Positions 11,480 to 23,393 are shown, numbered from the stretch's first letter. The stretch: 64,000 nt of DNA from Cristatella mucedo (GCA_009760855.2 WPIO01000015.1:196001-260000); one strand, 5' to 3'. Notes: generated by a model from the letters alone, not told the origin. Numbers and translations: made by a program.

Positions 11480-11870
11480 TCATTAAGCAGAAGCGTATGG
11501 TGGCTGGGAAGGTTGAGCCAGAGTCCTCAGCAGCAGAGATGTCGGAGCCTGCGAATTGGGGAAGTGAGCTCCACTGCCTAGGATTTGCAGAGCACAAGCA
11601 TCTGTTGCCAATGGTCTTTAAGTGGAAGAATGGTACATGTAATTTTTTGTCCCCAGAGGACCAGAATGTACGAGGAGGCTGAAAACGGTGCCTCAATATA
11701 GCAGCTGTAGATATGGAGCCAAGCCATGGCGTGACTCGTGGATCAAGGTAAAAAAATTTTGTTTCATATCTGATCAACCGGAAGCCATCGTTAATGCTAG
11801 CAGCTGCACTCGTGCCAGTATTTGTGAATGCAGTCCTGAAGGCTGCGTCTTGGTGACGAAATGGCACCAA
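11480..11870 (-). mobile_element. R3 LINE fragment (CR1/L2-like)
   Basis: The minus-strand frame reads NRCLCSANPRQWSSLPQFAG, the R3 version of the WNSLP block, preceded by a long open stretch. It matches 35300-35390 (GTGAGCTCCACTGCCTAGGA-like sequence and the CAAGCATCTGTTGCCAA block). It abuts an R2 terminus of opposite orientation. Confidence 0.6.
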
Positions 11871-12031
11871 AGCTGCTGGCGAACACTTCTTGCCCTCTGT
11901 TGATCATCTGTTGGTCAAGCGTAGCTGCGTAAGATAGGATGCTTTGTGCTGAAGGTGAACACAAGCAGGAGCACTGAGAGCACCACGTGTGCTCCACGGC
12001 AGAAGAATCCAGAGAAAGAGGTCCCTTTCGG

Positions 12032-12035
<4 letters not shown>

Positions 12036-12126
<91 letters not shown>
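12036..12126 (+). repeat. AG microsatellite
   Basis: About 45 AG units, essentially uninterrupted, in an intron. Confidence 0.95.
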
Positions 12127-12130
<4 letters not shown>

Positions 12131-12159
12131 AATCTTTGGTGAGCAAGAGTTGCTTTTAA

Positions 12160-12332
12160 TAATACTGGCTGATTAAACAGCCTCTTTTTTGTATAGCGAT
12201 AGAAGAGCCTTTACGGCTATCACCACCGCTTGCAGTGGCGACAAAGGATCGCCCACCGCAGGATTCGAACTCACGACCTCGGGGCCGATGCCCTGAAAAG
12301 CAACCGCCTTACCTAGTGAGCCATTACGGCCC
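12160..12332 (-). mobile_element. tRNA-derived SINE
   Basis: Minus-strand copy. It reads GTGAGCCATTACGGCCCA at its 5' edge (plus-strand view), GGATTCGAACTC as the reversed B box, and GATTAAACAGCC at the element's 3' end. It is about 170 bp long and nearly complete. Confidence 0.85.
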
Positions 12333-12424
12333 ACCTTTTCTCCTGCACGTTCGAAGTGAGAAGCTGCAGGCCAATGTCAACTAATGAGTGGTACACACCA
12401 GTGGGCCCAGCCTGGGTGTGTAAT

Positions 12425-12554
12425 AACAAAAGCCTACTCATATATAATTCATTTATATATATATATATAATACATATAAACAATATATTAAATATATATA
12501 TATATATATGTATATGTATATATATAAATGAATTATATAACAAAAGCCAACTCA
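12425..12554. repeat. AT-rich inverted repeat between 16-bp direct repeats
   Basis: The outer direct repeats are AACAAAAGCCTACTCA (12425) and AACAAAAGCCAACTCA (12539), 15 of 16 identical. Inside them a 21-bp arm at 12441-12461 is the exact reverse complement of 12519-12539. The centre is an alternating AT/GT tract. Confidence 0.85.
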
Positions 12555-14523
12555 GAGGGCAAGGTCGCACTGTGACTGCCGACTTTTCGAGTTCGATTTT
12601 TAATTTGCTACAGAATGGCTGGCCTACGGCTTTTCTTAGACCGCACATGCATGCATGTTGTGCTTGCAAAGATCAGATTGAGCTGACCCTAGCTGACTGG
12701 CCAGCCATGACAGCAGCATGCCAGGCTGGTGCTTGTGCTGCTTTGCCACCACTGCTGGTGTCCGTCAACGTGCCAATTTCGCGCCGATCGCCTACCATCC
12801 TGGCATTGATGCAGGCATCGATCCAGCCACGAACCGTTTCGGTTGCCGCCCCTCTGCACTGTGATCGAGATGCGCCTGCCTGGCAATGATGAGCTCCCCT
12901 AGTATGATGAGGCAATCATGCTGTGTGCCTTTGATAAACGCATCATCAACCAGGCACAATGCACATGCTGCTCAAGCAATTGCCCCAGCAGTGCAGGAGA
13001 CACTGGGAGCAGTAGTTGCGAGAGAAATCATGCTCTTAAATCTCAAGACTGCGAAATGTGCGCTCGCAGGTAAGATCCGTGTGAGCACTTGCTCACCGGA
13101 AGTCGATCGTTTTTGCATTTGTCAATGGTCCCGGGCCTATCCGGCAGAGATTGATGGGAGGTATAGTCAGCGATTCGCCTGTTATTTGGCTATTTGGCCA
13201 GTACACTGATGCACTCCTGCCAAGGAGTAAGCCAGGTGGCTGCTGCTGCAGTGCATTCCACGTGCCTGCTCCTGCTCTACGAGACCCCTGACCCTGCACC
13301 CTACCCTCACCCTCTCCCCACACGCACGACCTTCGGCCATAAGTAATGCTTCTAATGAAGTCATTAACTTCACAGCTTGCAAATAGACCTTGTGCTTGTG
13401 CCTGGTCGATGTATGAGCCTTAAACAAAGATAGGGCTTTGCTGCACTGTTGCCAGAACGAACCGGGCTGCACGGATAACAAAAGACTGTAGCAGCCTGAT
13501 TTGCTAGTCAGCAGCCATTGCTTAGCGGCATAAATATTTATGCCTGGCATTGTTCTTGCAGCGGTAAACATTTGGTGTGTACGTGTGAAAGCTTTAGTCG
13601 ACTGCCATGTTGGTTGCTGTGATTTTAACAGTGCGCTGTGCTCGCCTGCTCGCGAATCGTCGTCGTCGCCATGACAGCGACAGTGAGAAAGTGCTACCGT
13701 TCGTCCAAGTGTTCGGCCATGATGAGACTTATCCGTCTGGGATGTATGAATTGATGCGCTACCAGTGATACCGTGCTCGCACGAAGCAGAGTACCGTCTT
13801 TTCTTGTTTGCTTCCGCACGAAGCAAAGGACCTTCGAAAGAGAGAAAGAAAGAGAAATGAGCATGCTCGCTGAGCAGCGGTCGGACTTGGCAGGGCGATG
13901 ATGACCTGCCGCTATACTGCTCACCTGTTTTTGCGCTCCATCCGACCTCTTGTACTCGCCTGAGCACCTCACATTTTCTCGAGCCATCGTAGCGGAGCAG
14001 TGTGCTATGCCCACTCCAGGATTTTGGCCGGTACATAAATGCCTCTACTGGTTTTGAGCCTTCAGCTGGCGGTTCAGACCCTTCTCCCTGCCTGCAGCCA
14101 TTTAGCATAGAATAATTTGTAATTTTAGAAATTGATAACACGTTTGTGTTATAAAAAAAACCTCTGTAGACTTAATCTCTTCCCGGGCATTTACCTTAGG
14201 CTTCCACCTATACGTGTGCACGCAGTCACGCTCGAACGCTTGCAGGGACTCTTGCACACGCCGCCCCGCATGCGTGCAACTCGCACAGACCCTTCCTGCT
14301 TACGAGGTATGCATGCCTATGCTGGCCTGCGGCCAGTCTGTTTCGCGCCCGACAGATATCATCTAGTGCCTAGCAGGATGAACGGTAAACATTGGCTTAG
14401 CTCTGTCTAAACCTGTGCCATGGCCAGTTTGTGCTGCCTGGCAGCAGGGCCACTGTGCAGGAAGCAAGCTTTCGAAAATGCTTGTATCCGTACATGGTGG
14501 TGATGCTGCATTTCACTGCCTAG

Positions 14524-14810
14524 CAACAAGACGGCGAAGAAGTCGTGCAGATAGAGAAGTGGCAAGGCAGAAAATCCAAGCAGCCATACGTCTTCAGCGT
14601 GACGCGCACCGACGCCGTCACGTTCATGTGGGTCTTCAGCAGGACCGGCGGCAGCTCTTCACCGGCGACGACTTTGGGCTGGTCGTCGCCACGAGACAAC
14701 GTTGCGAGGATCTTTTCCGTCGACGTCACGAACACGCTGGGCGGAGGTGCCGTCGGCTGCGAGGAATGCCCGCTTGAAGTGGAGTCGCTGTCTAGCCAGG
14801 GCTCGTTGCG
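14524..14810 (+). CDS. ELAPOR1/2: ELAPOR1/2 homologue, exon d
   Basis: Encodes residues 209-303. The acceptor chosen is CATTTCACTGCCTAG at 14523; an alternative 27 bp inside (after GTGCAG) would also keep the frame. I prefer the outer one because QQDGEEVVQIEKWQGRKSKQ then fills the family segment ending VETWKGSKGKQ. Downstream, FMWVFSRT and NVARIFSVDVTNTLGGG match the vertebrate FTWAFQRT and DVAKIYSINVTNVMNG, and CEECPLE matches CRPCALE. The donor GCG|GTAAGTG is consensus. Phase is 0 in and 2 out. The segment is lumenal, with one sequon-like NT site. Confidence 0.93.
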
Positions 14811-14959
14811 GTAAGTGTCCTGCTGCTGCCGCCGCCACCACCACCACCACCCTGGCTCTTTGCTCTTGTATGCTCGCGCCTCGGGCACTGGCTCTGCTGC
14901 CACTGCCGCCGTACCCTGAGTGCTGCAGCCGCTCTGACTCGTGCCGACCGCCGCCGAAG

Positions 14960-15259
14960 GTGCACTCGCTGTCCCGATGGCCACTACATGGAGCGAGTGG
15001 CCAGCAACGAGTCGTCCACTTACGCTGCGTCGGCCGCCGGCTCGCCGGAGCCCGTGCTGAGCGGAGGAGGCGGCGCAAGCACGTGCCTGCCGTGCCCGTC
15101 CGGCGCGGTGCTGAAGAGCAGTTCGTCGTCGTTTGGCGCTGGCTCGTGTCGGCCGTGTGGCAGCGGCCTGCTGCCGGCCAAGAACGGCGTCACGTGCCGC
15201 AGCGACTGCACCTACTCGGCGCCCGACGGAAAACAGTTCGACTTCAGCGCCATAGCCAG
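14960..15259 (+). CDS. ELAPOR1/2: ELAPOR1/2 homologue, exon e (start of MRH region)
   Basis: Encodes residues 305-403, with Arg304 and Arg404 split. The acceptor GCCGCCGAAG has a weak pyrimidine tract but is the one that gives phase 2 and CTRCPDGHYMERVAS, matching the family CTSCPAGYYIDRDSG. A serine/glycine-rich stretch follows, then the cysteine-rich CLPCPSGAVLKSS and CRPCGSGLLPAKNGVTC. The end, CTYSAPDGKQFDFSAIA, is the conserved opening of the MRH (mannose-6-phosphate-receptor homology) region (vertebrate CTFSR...FNYNFSALA). The donor is CCAG|GTAGGC. The intron before it is only 149 bp. A long GT array begins about 70 bp beyond the donor. Confidence 0.92.
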
Positions 15260-15325
15260 GTAGGCACGTGCTGGCCCGTGACAGCAGTGATGTGGACACT
15301 TCGCTACTGCAGTTTGTTATTGTGA

Positions 15326-15329
<4 letters not shown>

Positions 15330-15420
<91 letters not shown>
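15330..15420 (+). repeat. GT microsatellite
   Basis: About 45 perfect GT units inside the intron, starting about 70 bp after the exon e donor. Confidence 0.95.
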
Positions 15421-16110
15421 CTTACTTTAGAGCTTGTCCAGAAACTAGTTCATGCACAACGACGCGTATTCTGAAAATATCGCACACCCGATGTAAATAG
15501 CCGGGCAAACCTCACCCTCCTTTGTTTGTATGTATGCCAAGTAGCAACGGTAGGGCTGCCTGTAGCCTGTAGCTCATGTGTAGCCTGTAGCGGTGGAGCC
15601 TGGATTTTCATCGAGGGAGGCAAGACCTGCAGAATTCTGATGTAGGCAGGGCTAGACCTGCAATTAAGGAAAAATTGTAGCACAAAATCCTTGTATTTAT
15701 TCGACGCAAACTCGGCGCATGATTGTCGAGTGGAATCGGGAAATAGTTAATACGCCTTTAGTTACTGTCCGGGCGTGGCATTGGGGGAGAGGCCTAGGTC
15801 GCTGCCCCATTTGCCCCCCCCCCTCTCTCGGGCTCTGCCGCCGCATATAGCCCAAACAGAGGCTGCACAGCGGCTTCCTTTGCCAAATAGAAAATGTATG
15901 TATGCGCCCTTGGTCTTGATAGTCGAAACCCGGGCCTGAAATATCATGAAGCAACCGGTTCATTGCTAAACGTAGAGGGGGAGGGCAATGCAGTGAAGTC
16001 GATCAGTAAACTACTAGCCAAATGTGCACACGTGCATTAGCCTAGATTGTAGTCTTTAGTATTTCGGCTGCATCGTTGTCAACGTACATCTGCGGGTGCT
16101 CCAACCTGTG

Positions 16111-16262
16111 TGGTGAGCCGTGATGGCACACTTGGTTAGGCGGATGTGACGTCGTGGGTTCGAATCCTGCGGTGGGCGATCCTTTATCGCCACTGCAAGC
16201 GGTGGTGATAGCCGTAAAGGCTCTTCTGTCGCTATACAAAAGAGGCTGTTAAATCAGCTAGT
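16111..16262 (+). mobile_element. tRNA-derived SINE with internal deletion
   Basis: Has GTGATGGCACACTTGG (A box) and GGTTCGAATCC (canonical B box), but about 20 bp between the boxes is missing compared with the copy at 24585. The body and the 3' TTAAATCAGCTAG end are intact. Confidence 0.88.
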
Positions 16263-17289
16263 GGCAGAGCCTTATCCATGGTAGCGTGAGGTGTTCCCGT
16301 GAATGAAGGTGCTTCTAAACTTGCATTCGTTGCACCAACCCCAAATGAGGATGTGAGATGCACAGCTGTGCACGTGCCTGTGTGTGCGTGCATGTGTGTG
16401 AGTGTGTGTGCGTGTGCGCATGTGTGTGCACGCCTGCACACTTAATTGTTTGCACTGGCATGGTTGTAGATACTGTATACTTGGGCCATGCAATGTTACC
16501 CTTTCCTCACCACTGGGCTTCCAATATGGTGGAGATCAAAAAAGCATACTGAATTACCACCCCTTGGAACAGTCCAAAAGAGCATTCCGGGCTGTAGTTT
16601 ACTTTTCACCAAACTGGCTGGCCTTTTCCTTTATTAGCTCCCACCTGTGGCAAGGTCAGGTTTTGGCCACTTCTTGGTTTAAACTTGGGTACGCCTCCTT
16701 GAGGGATGGAAACTCCTCTCTCGGTCATGCAATCCTTTCTCTCCCTGCCCTGCATAGTTGCATTGAATTAGAACAGCCGAATTTAGCGCAAAAGGCTGCC
16801 CTCATACTGGCAGCCCGACTTCCTGCCTCTGCGCCAGCAGCCGCCAGCAGCTCTTCCGGCCAGTGCTGACGATGGCCAGGGCTGTGCTCGCTGAAGAAAG
16901 GCAAGATGCACAGCTGCACTTGACCAGATTGTGGGGGTCATGTACCAGCTGCATTTAGCATCGAGATGACTGCTTGCAATGCCACTCTCTTTGCTCCCCT
17001 CCTGTAAGCATTTAGGAGCCATTAGTTTTAGCTAACTGGGAAACGGTGACTGTGTTAAAGCGTTTGATCCACCGAGTGCAGATCCATAGCGAAAAGTAGG
17101 GTCGATGGATCAAGCGAAAGCCATGCGTCCTGTCGGTTCCAGCTTGCTCTTGGCCATACTTCTGGCTACCCCCCCCCCCAGCTCCTCCTCAGCCCGGGCG
17201 GCCTTTGTTATCCATGGGCAAATCTGGCACGGCTGAATGACTGCGAATGTTGCTGAGCTGCCTGCAGTCGAGCGGCAGTCAAATCCTGC

Positions 17290-17480
17290 AAAGTGGTGGC
17301 TTACCAAGGGGGGGGGTGGGGCATATGCCGCACCCCCCCCCCCCCCGCCCCCGGGGCTGGATCAGGTGGTGCTAAAATGAGCGCCTAATACTTGTGATTT
17401 TTTTATATCACATCCAGCAAAGGGGGCGCCATCTGTGTAGTTCGTCCCCGGTTGCACAATATCCTAGGAACACCACTGCT
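17290..17480 (+). repeat. Unclassified interspersed repeat R4, copy 1
   Basis: Shares with 52715-52850 the blocks GGCTGGATCAGGTGG, then after a variable G/C-run segment GGGGGCGCCATCTG, GTAGTTCGT and CACAATATCCTAGGAAC. The spacing differs because of long G and C runs. The ends are not resolved and no coding similarity is seen. Confidence 0.6.
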
Positions 17481-17787
17481 GCGAAGAGAGCGCCAGTGGA
17501 GCTGCTGCGGTCATCCAGAAAATCTGCTATGGCATCGGCAAGAATGTCGTGGTGCTGGAGAGAAAGAGGCTTGCATGTCTAGCTTAAGAGATCCGCATGC
17601 ATTGAATCCCATGACCTCCGGCACCAGAGGCTCGAGTCCTTCTTTTAGCGACTGATGAGTTGAACCCGGCCAAAGTGGCCCGGCCGCCTGTGGCTCCGCT
17701 TTGTCGGCAGCTCTTTGTTCGGACGACAGACACGTGTCGAATTATTTGTCAGCTCCATCGAGGTTTCTGCCTGCACCCGGTCGACTG

Positions 17788-17788
<1 letters not shown>

Positions 17789-17840
<52 letters not shown>

Positions 17841-17847
17841 AGAGAGA
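17789..17847 (+). repeat. AG microsatellite
   Basis: About 25 AG units with a few GGGA interruptions. Confidence 0.9.
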
Positions 17848-19583
17848 CACAGAGAGCTTCCTCTGGGTTTTTCGCTCGATTCGCTTCAGCAGCCGAGTGC
17901 TAGCGATGCGTTCGATTGAGCCGTCGGCCAGTGAGGTCAAGCAGCTGGCTGAAGGAGTTGCCCCTCCACTGCTGGCCCCTCCACCCTTCACCCTGTGCTG
18001 GTGCTGTCGGGCACTGCCAGTAGTGCTACTGTACAGGTGTCTGCCGGAGCTCTGCCCGACTTTCTCAGGGGCTGCTGCTTTGCCTAGCGCTGCCTGCCGA
18101 CTCGGCTCATTGACGTCGGCTCATTGAGTTCAGTTTCAGTTCACCAGGCTGGCGGCTCAGCTCGGCTTGGGTCAGCGCCATGCTCTTACCAGGCCAGTGG
18201 TGTCTCAAAGCAGCTGGAGCAAGCTGCAAAGCTGATCACAGCATGTAGCACCCCTGATCCAATTAGCAGCCCTCTGCAAATTGGTTGCTAATGAAAGTGT
18301 TGAACTCTGACCTGTGGTTATAAATGGTTTCTTTGATATGGTGTAATTGGAGAGAAAGGATAGCAGGCATGTATAGGAAAGTTCAGTCATCCTGTCGTAG
18401 GTGCAGCAGTCCCGACGGGCCTTTGGCTCGGCGAGGTTGTTTCATTGTTGGTTAATCTCGGTCCCTGTTGCTTTATATAGTTAGTAGCCAGCCAGATTAC
18501 CCCATCTCCTCCCCCGAGCGACCAGTGCACTGCCTGCTGCCCTCACATATCTGCTACTTCCATTTTCGAGGATTGACATTCACGAACATGAAGCCTCGAT
18601 GCTTCGTGTATAGCAGTCGCACTAGCATCATCGGTAGCTCTCCTGCTGCGAGCAGTGTCTGCTGGCCTGGCACTCCTAGGGAAATGCCACTGCCGGAAGA
18701 CCTGCCGGCTCTAGTCGGTAACCCCCTAACATGCGCACGCCTGCCCATGCAAGCACGCTTGACAGAGGAGAATCTCCACCAAGGCTCGGTGTGGTGAAGC
18801 TGCAAAAAGAAAAGGAGTGCGGCCAAAAATGGGCACGCAGTCACGTGACTCTCGTCTGCATGGATGGGCAGGCTGCTAAAAGTTGAAAGATGCTCAGCTG
18901 CATATGAATGGTAGGTGCCACACTTGTGACAACGTTGGCCATGATGTGATTACAAGAGGTCATCTGGCTCGGCTCTCGCTGCAAGCGCGATGACAGGATC
19001 GATGACTCGGGTGATAGATAGCGCGCACAGATGCGCTTTACAGTGAAAGAAGTCGAAGCAGTCAGCCACATACCTGTAACTCAATGTAGCAGAGGGACAC
19101 GGAAGTTGGTGTTTGGGACATGGAATCTTGGCTCGAGCGCTCACATGGCGTGGTGCAGGTCACGGCCGTTTGCCTTCGAGCTCTGTGGGTGGCTTGTTAT
19201 TCCTTTCGTGAGCATCTGCAGCGGCCTCTCGCCTTCACTGGCGTTGGCACCGGCATGGGCACTGTGCACAGTGAGCAGCAGCAGCCGACCCGGTCCACCA
19301 TCGGTCGGCATGCATTGCCTGCCCTCGCCACTCGGTGTGCATCGAGTGGCGAACTGATTTTCGTTACCTTGCCACGCGACCGTGACTAGAGCCGGTAGAC
19401 CGGTGGCCGCGCCAGCTACGCTAGCTGGGAAAGCAACCCCCCCCCGTGGTTGTGACTTTTCTTAACCGTTGCTGCGTATCGTACCCATTTCTGGCATTGC
19501 TGAGTTTTTAGCTTGCTTTCTTTCGGTTTGGGCTATGCATTCCTTCTGCCTGCTGCCACTGTTGCTGCTCATGTCACTTCTAG

Positions 19584-19716
19584 GCCTCGGAAGTTCACTG
19601 GAAGCCAGCTGTTTGCGGGCGACGGCTCCAAATATTACCACGAGTACATGATTGCACTCTGCCCTCAAGACGACGATAAGGATCTGGTCGAGTGTGTTAA
19701 TAACATCACAACTAGG
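19584..19716 (+). CDS. ELAPOR1/2: ELAPOR1/2 homologue, exon f (MRH region)
   Basis: Encodes residues 405-448. The acceptor is CATGTCACTTCTAG, the donor AGG|GTAAGA. Phase is 2 in and 0 out. FTGSQLFAGDGSKYYHEYMI aligns with the vertebrate FTSKGLKYFHHFTLSLCG region. ALCPQDDDKDLVECVNNITT aligns with SLCGNQGRKMSVCTDNVTD, including the C-x(n)-V-x-C-x-(D/N)-N-(I/V)-T pattern. It carries an N-glycosylation sequon (NIT). This is part of the lumenal MRH-type domain. Confidence 0.93.
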
Positions 19717-19879
19717 GTAAGATAAATCTGAGCTGTGCCGTCTATGATTACGTTGGCTCTTGCTGCTGCTAGGTAGGTGTTGACGGTCGTTCATTTATGA
19801 AGCTTCCCGACCATTTTGGGACCTTTGCTTATGGTTCTCGGCTGCTAGCCAAGCAAGGTGCGCACTTGTAGTGCCCCAA

Positions 19880-20110
19880 CTTCTCAGCGATCTGCATATG
19901 ATCCCCATCAAGAAGTGTATCGACTTTAAGATTCTGTCTGTTATCTATAGGTCCCCTCCATTTTGCTATCTGAATCGCATCCCTGTTCTGCATCACGCCA
20001 CTGTCGCTCTCTTCTGAATCTGTCTTCTGACTTGTCGTTTGGTTGTGCTTCTAGCAAACTTCAAATCTCTTGGAGACCGTAGCTTCAGCTGCAGTGCTAC
20101 CGAAAGGTCG
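19880..20110 (+). mobile_element. Old LINE (CR1/L2-like) remnant
   Basis: Translated with frame breaks it reads LHMIPIKKCIDFKILSVIYRS, then ANFKSLGDRSFS. These correspond to LHWLPVKQRIDFKVLS and NLKSFGEHVFS of the R1 copy at 24507-25672. It is heavily decayed. Confidence 0.65.
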
Positions 20111-20969
20111 TTAACTCACTCACCGATAACTCACTGCCTTTGCTCTGTCCGAGTCAATTCATTGTGTGTGCCTGTGTTTTGTTCAGACAGTCAGCATGTA
20201 ATGTTATGACCAACCAATTTGGCATGTGTCCTGTTCAGCACATTTTAATGGCCTGCAAATTCCGTTCAAGTGAAAGGACGTTTCGTTCGCTTAAAGCGCC
20301 ATGTAAATGTTGTGCTGGTGGTAATGTCACACTGCTGCCCGTTCCTCCTACCTCCCACCAGTCCGTGGAGGCGGTCTTGCTGCAGCCTCCTCCTTCTTGT
20401 ACTTCTCATGGCAACCTCCCCCCCCCCCCGTGCCAGTGAGGCAGCAAGTGCTCCAGCGCATGAGCGACTGAGAGCCACTTTGGAGTAGCCACTCGGGACG
20501 ACATCATCGCTCGGTCGCCGCCCCCTGAGCGAAGGGTGCTGCTTCACTGCTAGGTGATAGCGTTCGAATGCACGTGCAGCTCATTGGCTCGAGACTTGAG
20601 CCCCGTCCCTCGTCGAGCCGGCTGCTTGATCCGCTGCTCGCCTGCCTAAAGCGTGCGTGGCCGTCCCTCTCCCTCAGCTCGATCGCAGACGAAGCGTGCA
20701 CACACGACTGGGTACAGCCGAAACCTAACTGGGCATCCGTCGACCCGCGCCTGCTGCTTTTGAGGCCAAGCCGCCAGTGGGTGGAGGTGGGCGGCGGCAT
20801 GTCCCCCGTCGACTGCCTGTGCCTAGCGATCAGCTTCGACAGCCGAGCAGGCACAAGCCTGGCGGCACTGGCTCGGCTGTCGAAGCAGCAGAGATGGGGG
20901 CAGGTGCACCTGCGATGGCCGCCGGGATGGAGGGCGGGATGGAGTGAGAGGTGAAGTGTGGAAAATGTG

Positions 20970-20973
<4 letters not shown>

Positions 20974-21054
<81 letters not shown>
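20974..21054 (+). repeat. (CTG)27 microsatellite
   Basis: Twenty-seven uninterrupted CTG units in an intron. On the opposite strand this reads CAG. Confidence 0.97.
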
Positions 21055-21055
<1 letters not shown>

Positions 21056-21625
21056 GCAGACGTCGTGCTGCCGGTGGCTGCAGACTTCGTCTTGCAAGTC
21101 GAAGCTGCTCTTTTAGCTGGCGCCTTCAGTCCCCCTCCCATCCACCCATTGGTCGGTGCCGGGGAGGGGGTGAGCCGAGGGCCTTTGTTGGTGCACAGAT
21201 TGCTAAATCCCAACAATCGAGTGTCCCCCACTGTGCTGCCCGACTGTTGTTCTGTTCATTAGCCAGCTATCGGTGTTTGGATCATTTGCTGCATTGACTA
21301 CTTGTTGCTGGCCGGCCCGGGCATGCACTGCTGCCTGCCTGGCTGCCCAGGGCCGCCTGCCTGGTGGCCTCAGGCCAGGCTGCTGCCCAAACCGGCTCAT
21401 TTGACTGGTGTGAATTGGCTTCTCGTGCGTGAATTGGCTTTTTGTTCGCGAGCGGTCAGCAGCGGCGGCGCGTGCCGCTTGCGTCTGAGGCCTGCCCCAA
21501 GAGCTGCTGCTGCCGCTGCTGCTTGCCTCTGCTTGAGTCTTGCTGTTCGCTTGGCAAGCACGAGCACGGCTGCTCCTGCCAACGAGCATTGGTGACCCCT
21601 CCCTCTTTTCGAGCTCTCGCCGCCG

Positions 21626-21790
21626 GCCATAATAATAATAATAATAATAATAATTCACTTGATAAAGCGCCCTCAGAGAACTCAATCTCTCTCTAGGCGC
21701 TTTACATTTGCTGTAAAGTGAAATGCAATTGAATGGTAAGTAAAATCATGCTTGAAAAACAAACGAGATGAATAATATGGTTATCTCCAG
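21626..21790 (-). mobile_element. R1 LINE 3' terminus
   Basis: Starts with (TAA)n, then TTCACTTGATAAAGCGCCCT and GAGAACTCAATCTCTC, CTAGGCGCTTTACATTTGCTG, as in the other R1 ends. The element is minus oriented and its protein part is lost to 5' truncation. Confidence 0.85.
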
Positions 21791-22188
21791 GCGGCCGCGT
21801 GCGTTCACTCGGGCAGTGGCTGCCGCCAGCCTGATCAGGACTGTGCTGCCATTAGCCTGGACGTGACTATATAGTCTCCATTTCTCCATACCCGGCAGCA
21901 CCTTTTGTGGCCTTTCGTCTGCTCCCGATCGAGTCCCTTGCTACCGAGCCTGCTGCCCTGCAAACCTCTCTCCTACGGTGGCGCCGCCGGAGACATCCTT
22001 GTATGGTCTGCATCAGTGCACGGCCGACTAGATCCTGAGGCTGACCGACGCTGTTAGGCGTGGGACGATGCCTGCACGCTAGTTCCGGTCTAGCCACCAT
22101 CCTCCGACTAGCTGCCGCACCAGCTAGCTCAGCTGCTGCAGCAGCCAGCTAGTGTAGTCTCTGCACTGCACAGGGGTGGCTTGTTGGA

Positions 22189-22352
22189 AGCCGTGATAGC
22201 CCTCAGGGTGTTAGGTGCTCTCTCTTCGCGATCGAGGTCCAAGGTTAGAATCCTGCAGTGGGCGATCCTATGTTGCCAACTGCAATACCGTGTAGCCGTT
22301 AAGGCTAGACTGCCGCCGCCATACCAATGAGACTGTTAAATCAGCTAATACT
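22189..22352 (+). mobile_element. Degenerate tRNA-derived SINE
   Basis: AGCCGTGATAGCC at the start and TTAGAATCCTGCAGTGGGCG around the B box are recognisable, as is GACTGTTAAATCAGCTAAT at the end. The A and B boxes are both mutated. Confidence 0.7.
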
Positions 22353-22641
22353 ACTACACCACTTGTGGCTCCACGGAGCTTCCCTCCCTCCCCCCTCCCA
22401 GCTTGGCTGCTGTCATCTTCACTGGCACTCATCCAACAGAAAAGATGACTCAAGGCCTTGTGCCTTACCCTGGTTGCCACTGCTTGCCTGTTTGCTTGCC
22501 AGCCTGCCTCCCACCCCAACCAACCACCAGTAGTGCTGGTGTCACCTACAAGGAACCTGCATCGTCAGTGCTGCCATCCTCAGCCCTGCGATCATTAATC
22601 ATCGTCCCGAGAAAAGAAAGGGGGTGGTCAGATAAAGACAG

Positions 22642-22845
<204 letters not shown>

Positions 22846-23360
22846 ACTGAGTGGGACAGCTTGAGCATGGTGGCTGCTGCTGGCCACCGTAGCCGGCATT
22901 AGCACTATCTCGAGCCGTGTCCATTGTTTATTTACCGTGCCAACTGTTGATGACCTGGCAAGGTGCCTACTAAAAATCAAATCTTCGGCCGTGTCTGCAG
23001 GGGCAGCTGATGCCACTGCTCTGGCGACTGGCCGTGTCTGTTTCTACCCGGCAGGTCGCACCTGGCCTGCTTCGCGCTGGCTCGTCTGAAGCCGACGAGA
23101 TTCCACTCTGGGGGCCGTAAATAATAGAGGCCTCCCAAACTGCCTACTGCATTTTGTTGAGCCCAGCCTGGCTAGAGTAGCCTTTGCTGGTCTTTTGGAA
23201 TGGAAGGGAAGGGGGCACGTAATGCCCTTGAGCGTGAGCTTGGTGGGCCAAACCTGGAGACGATGAGGTCCTTCTCGTTCCGCGTTTCTCCGCTGGATCG
23301 CCGTGCACTCGATCGCGACCAGCTGCTCTCTGGAACATCCTGCTTCATCGATCGAGACCA

Positions 23361-23393
<33 letters not shown>

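Larger units (their letters stand above)
9121..14523 (+). other. Intron c-d
   Basis: GT-AG intron of 5.4 kb. It holds a reverse-transcriptase fragment (10655-11030, minus), an R2 3' end (11380-11478, plus), an R3 fragment (11480-11870, minus), an AG array (12036-12126), a SINE (12160-12332, minus) and an AT-rich inverted repeat between direct repeats (12425-12554). I see nothing in 9121-10654 or 12555-14523. Confidence 0.8.
15260..19583 (+). other. Intron e-f
   Basis: GT-AG intron of 4.3 kb. It holds a GT array (15330-15420), a SINE (16111-16262), a G/C-run-bearing repeat shared with 52.7 kb (17290-17480) and an AG array (17789-17847). I see nothing in 15421-16110, 16263-17289 or 17848-19583 apart from short G/C homopolymers. 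Confidence 0.8.

Noticed and set aside
14929-14959. Alternative acceptor (GAGTGCTGCAG) for ELAPOR exon e
   Set aside because: A better-looking site, but it gives the wrong frame for the conserved C-T-R-C-P sequence.
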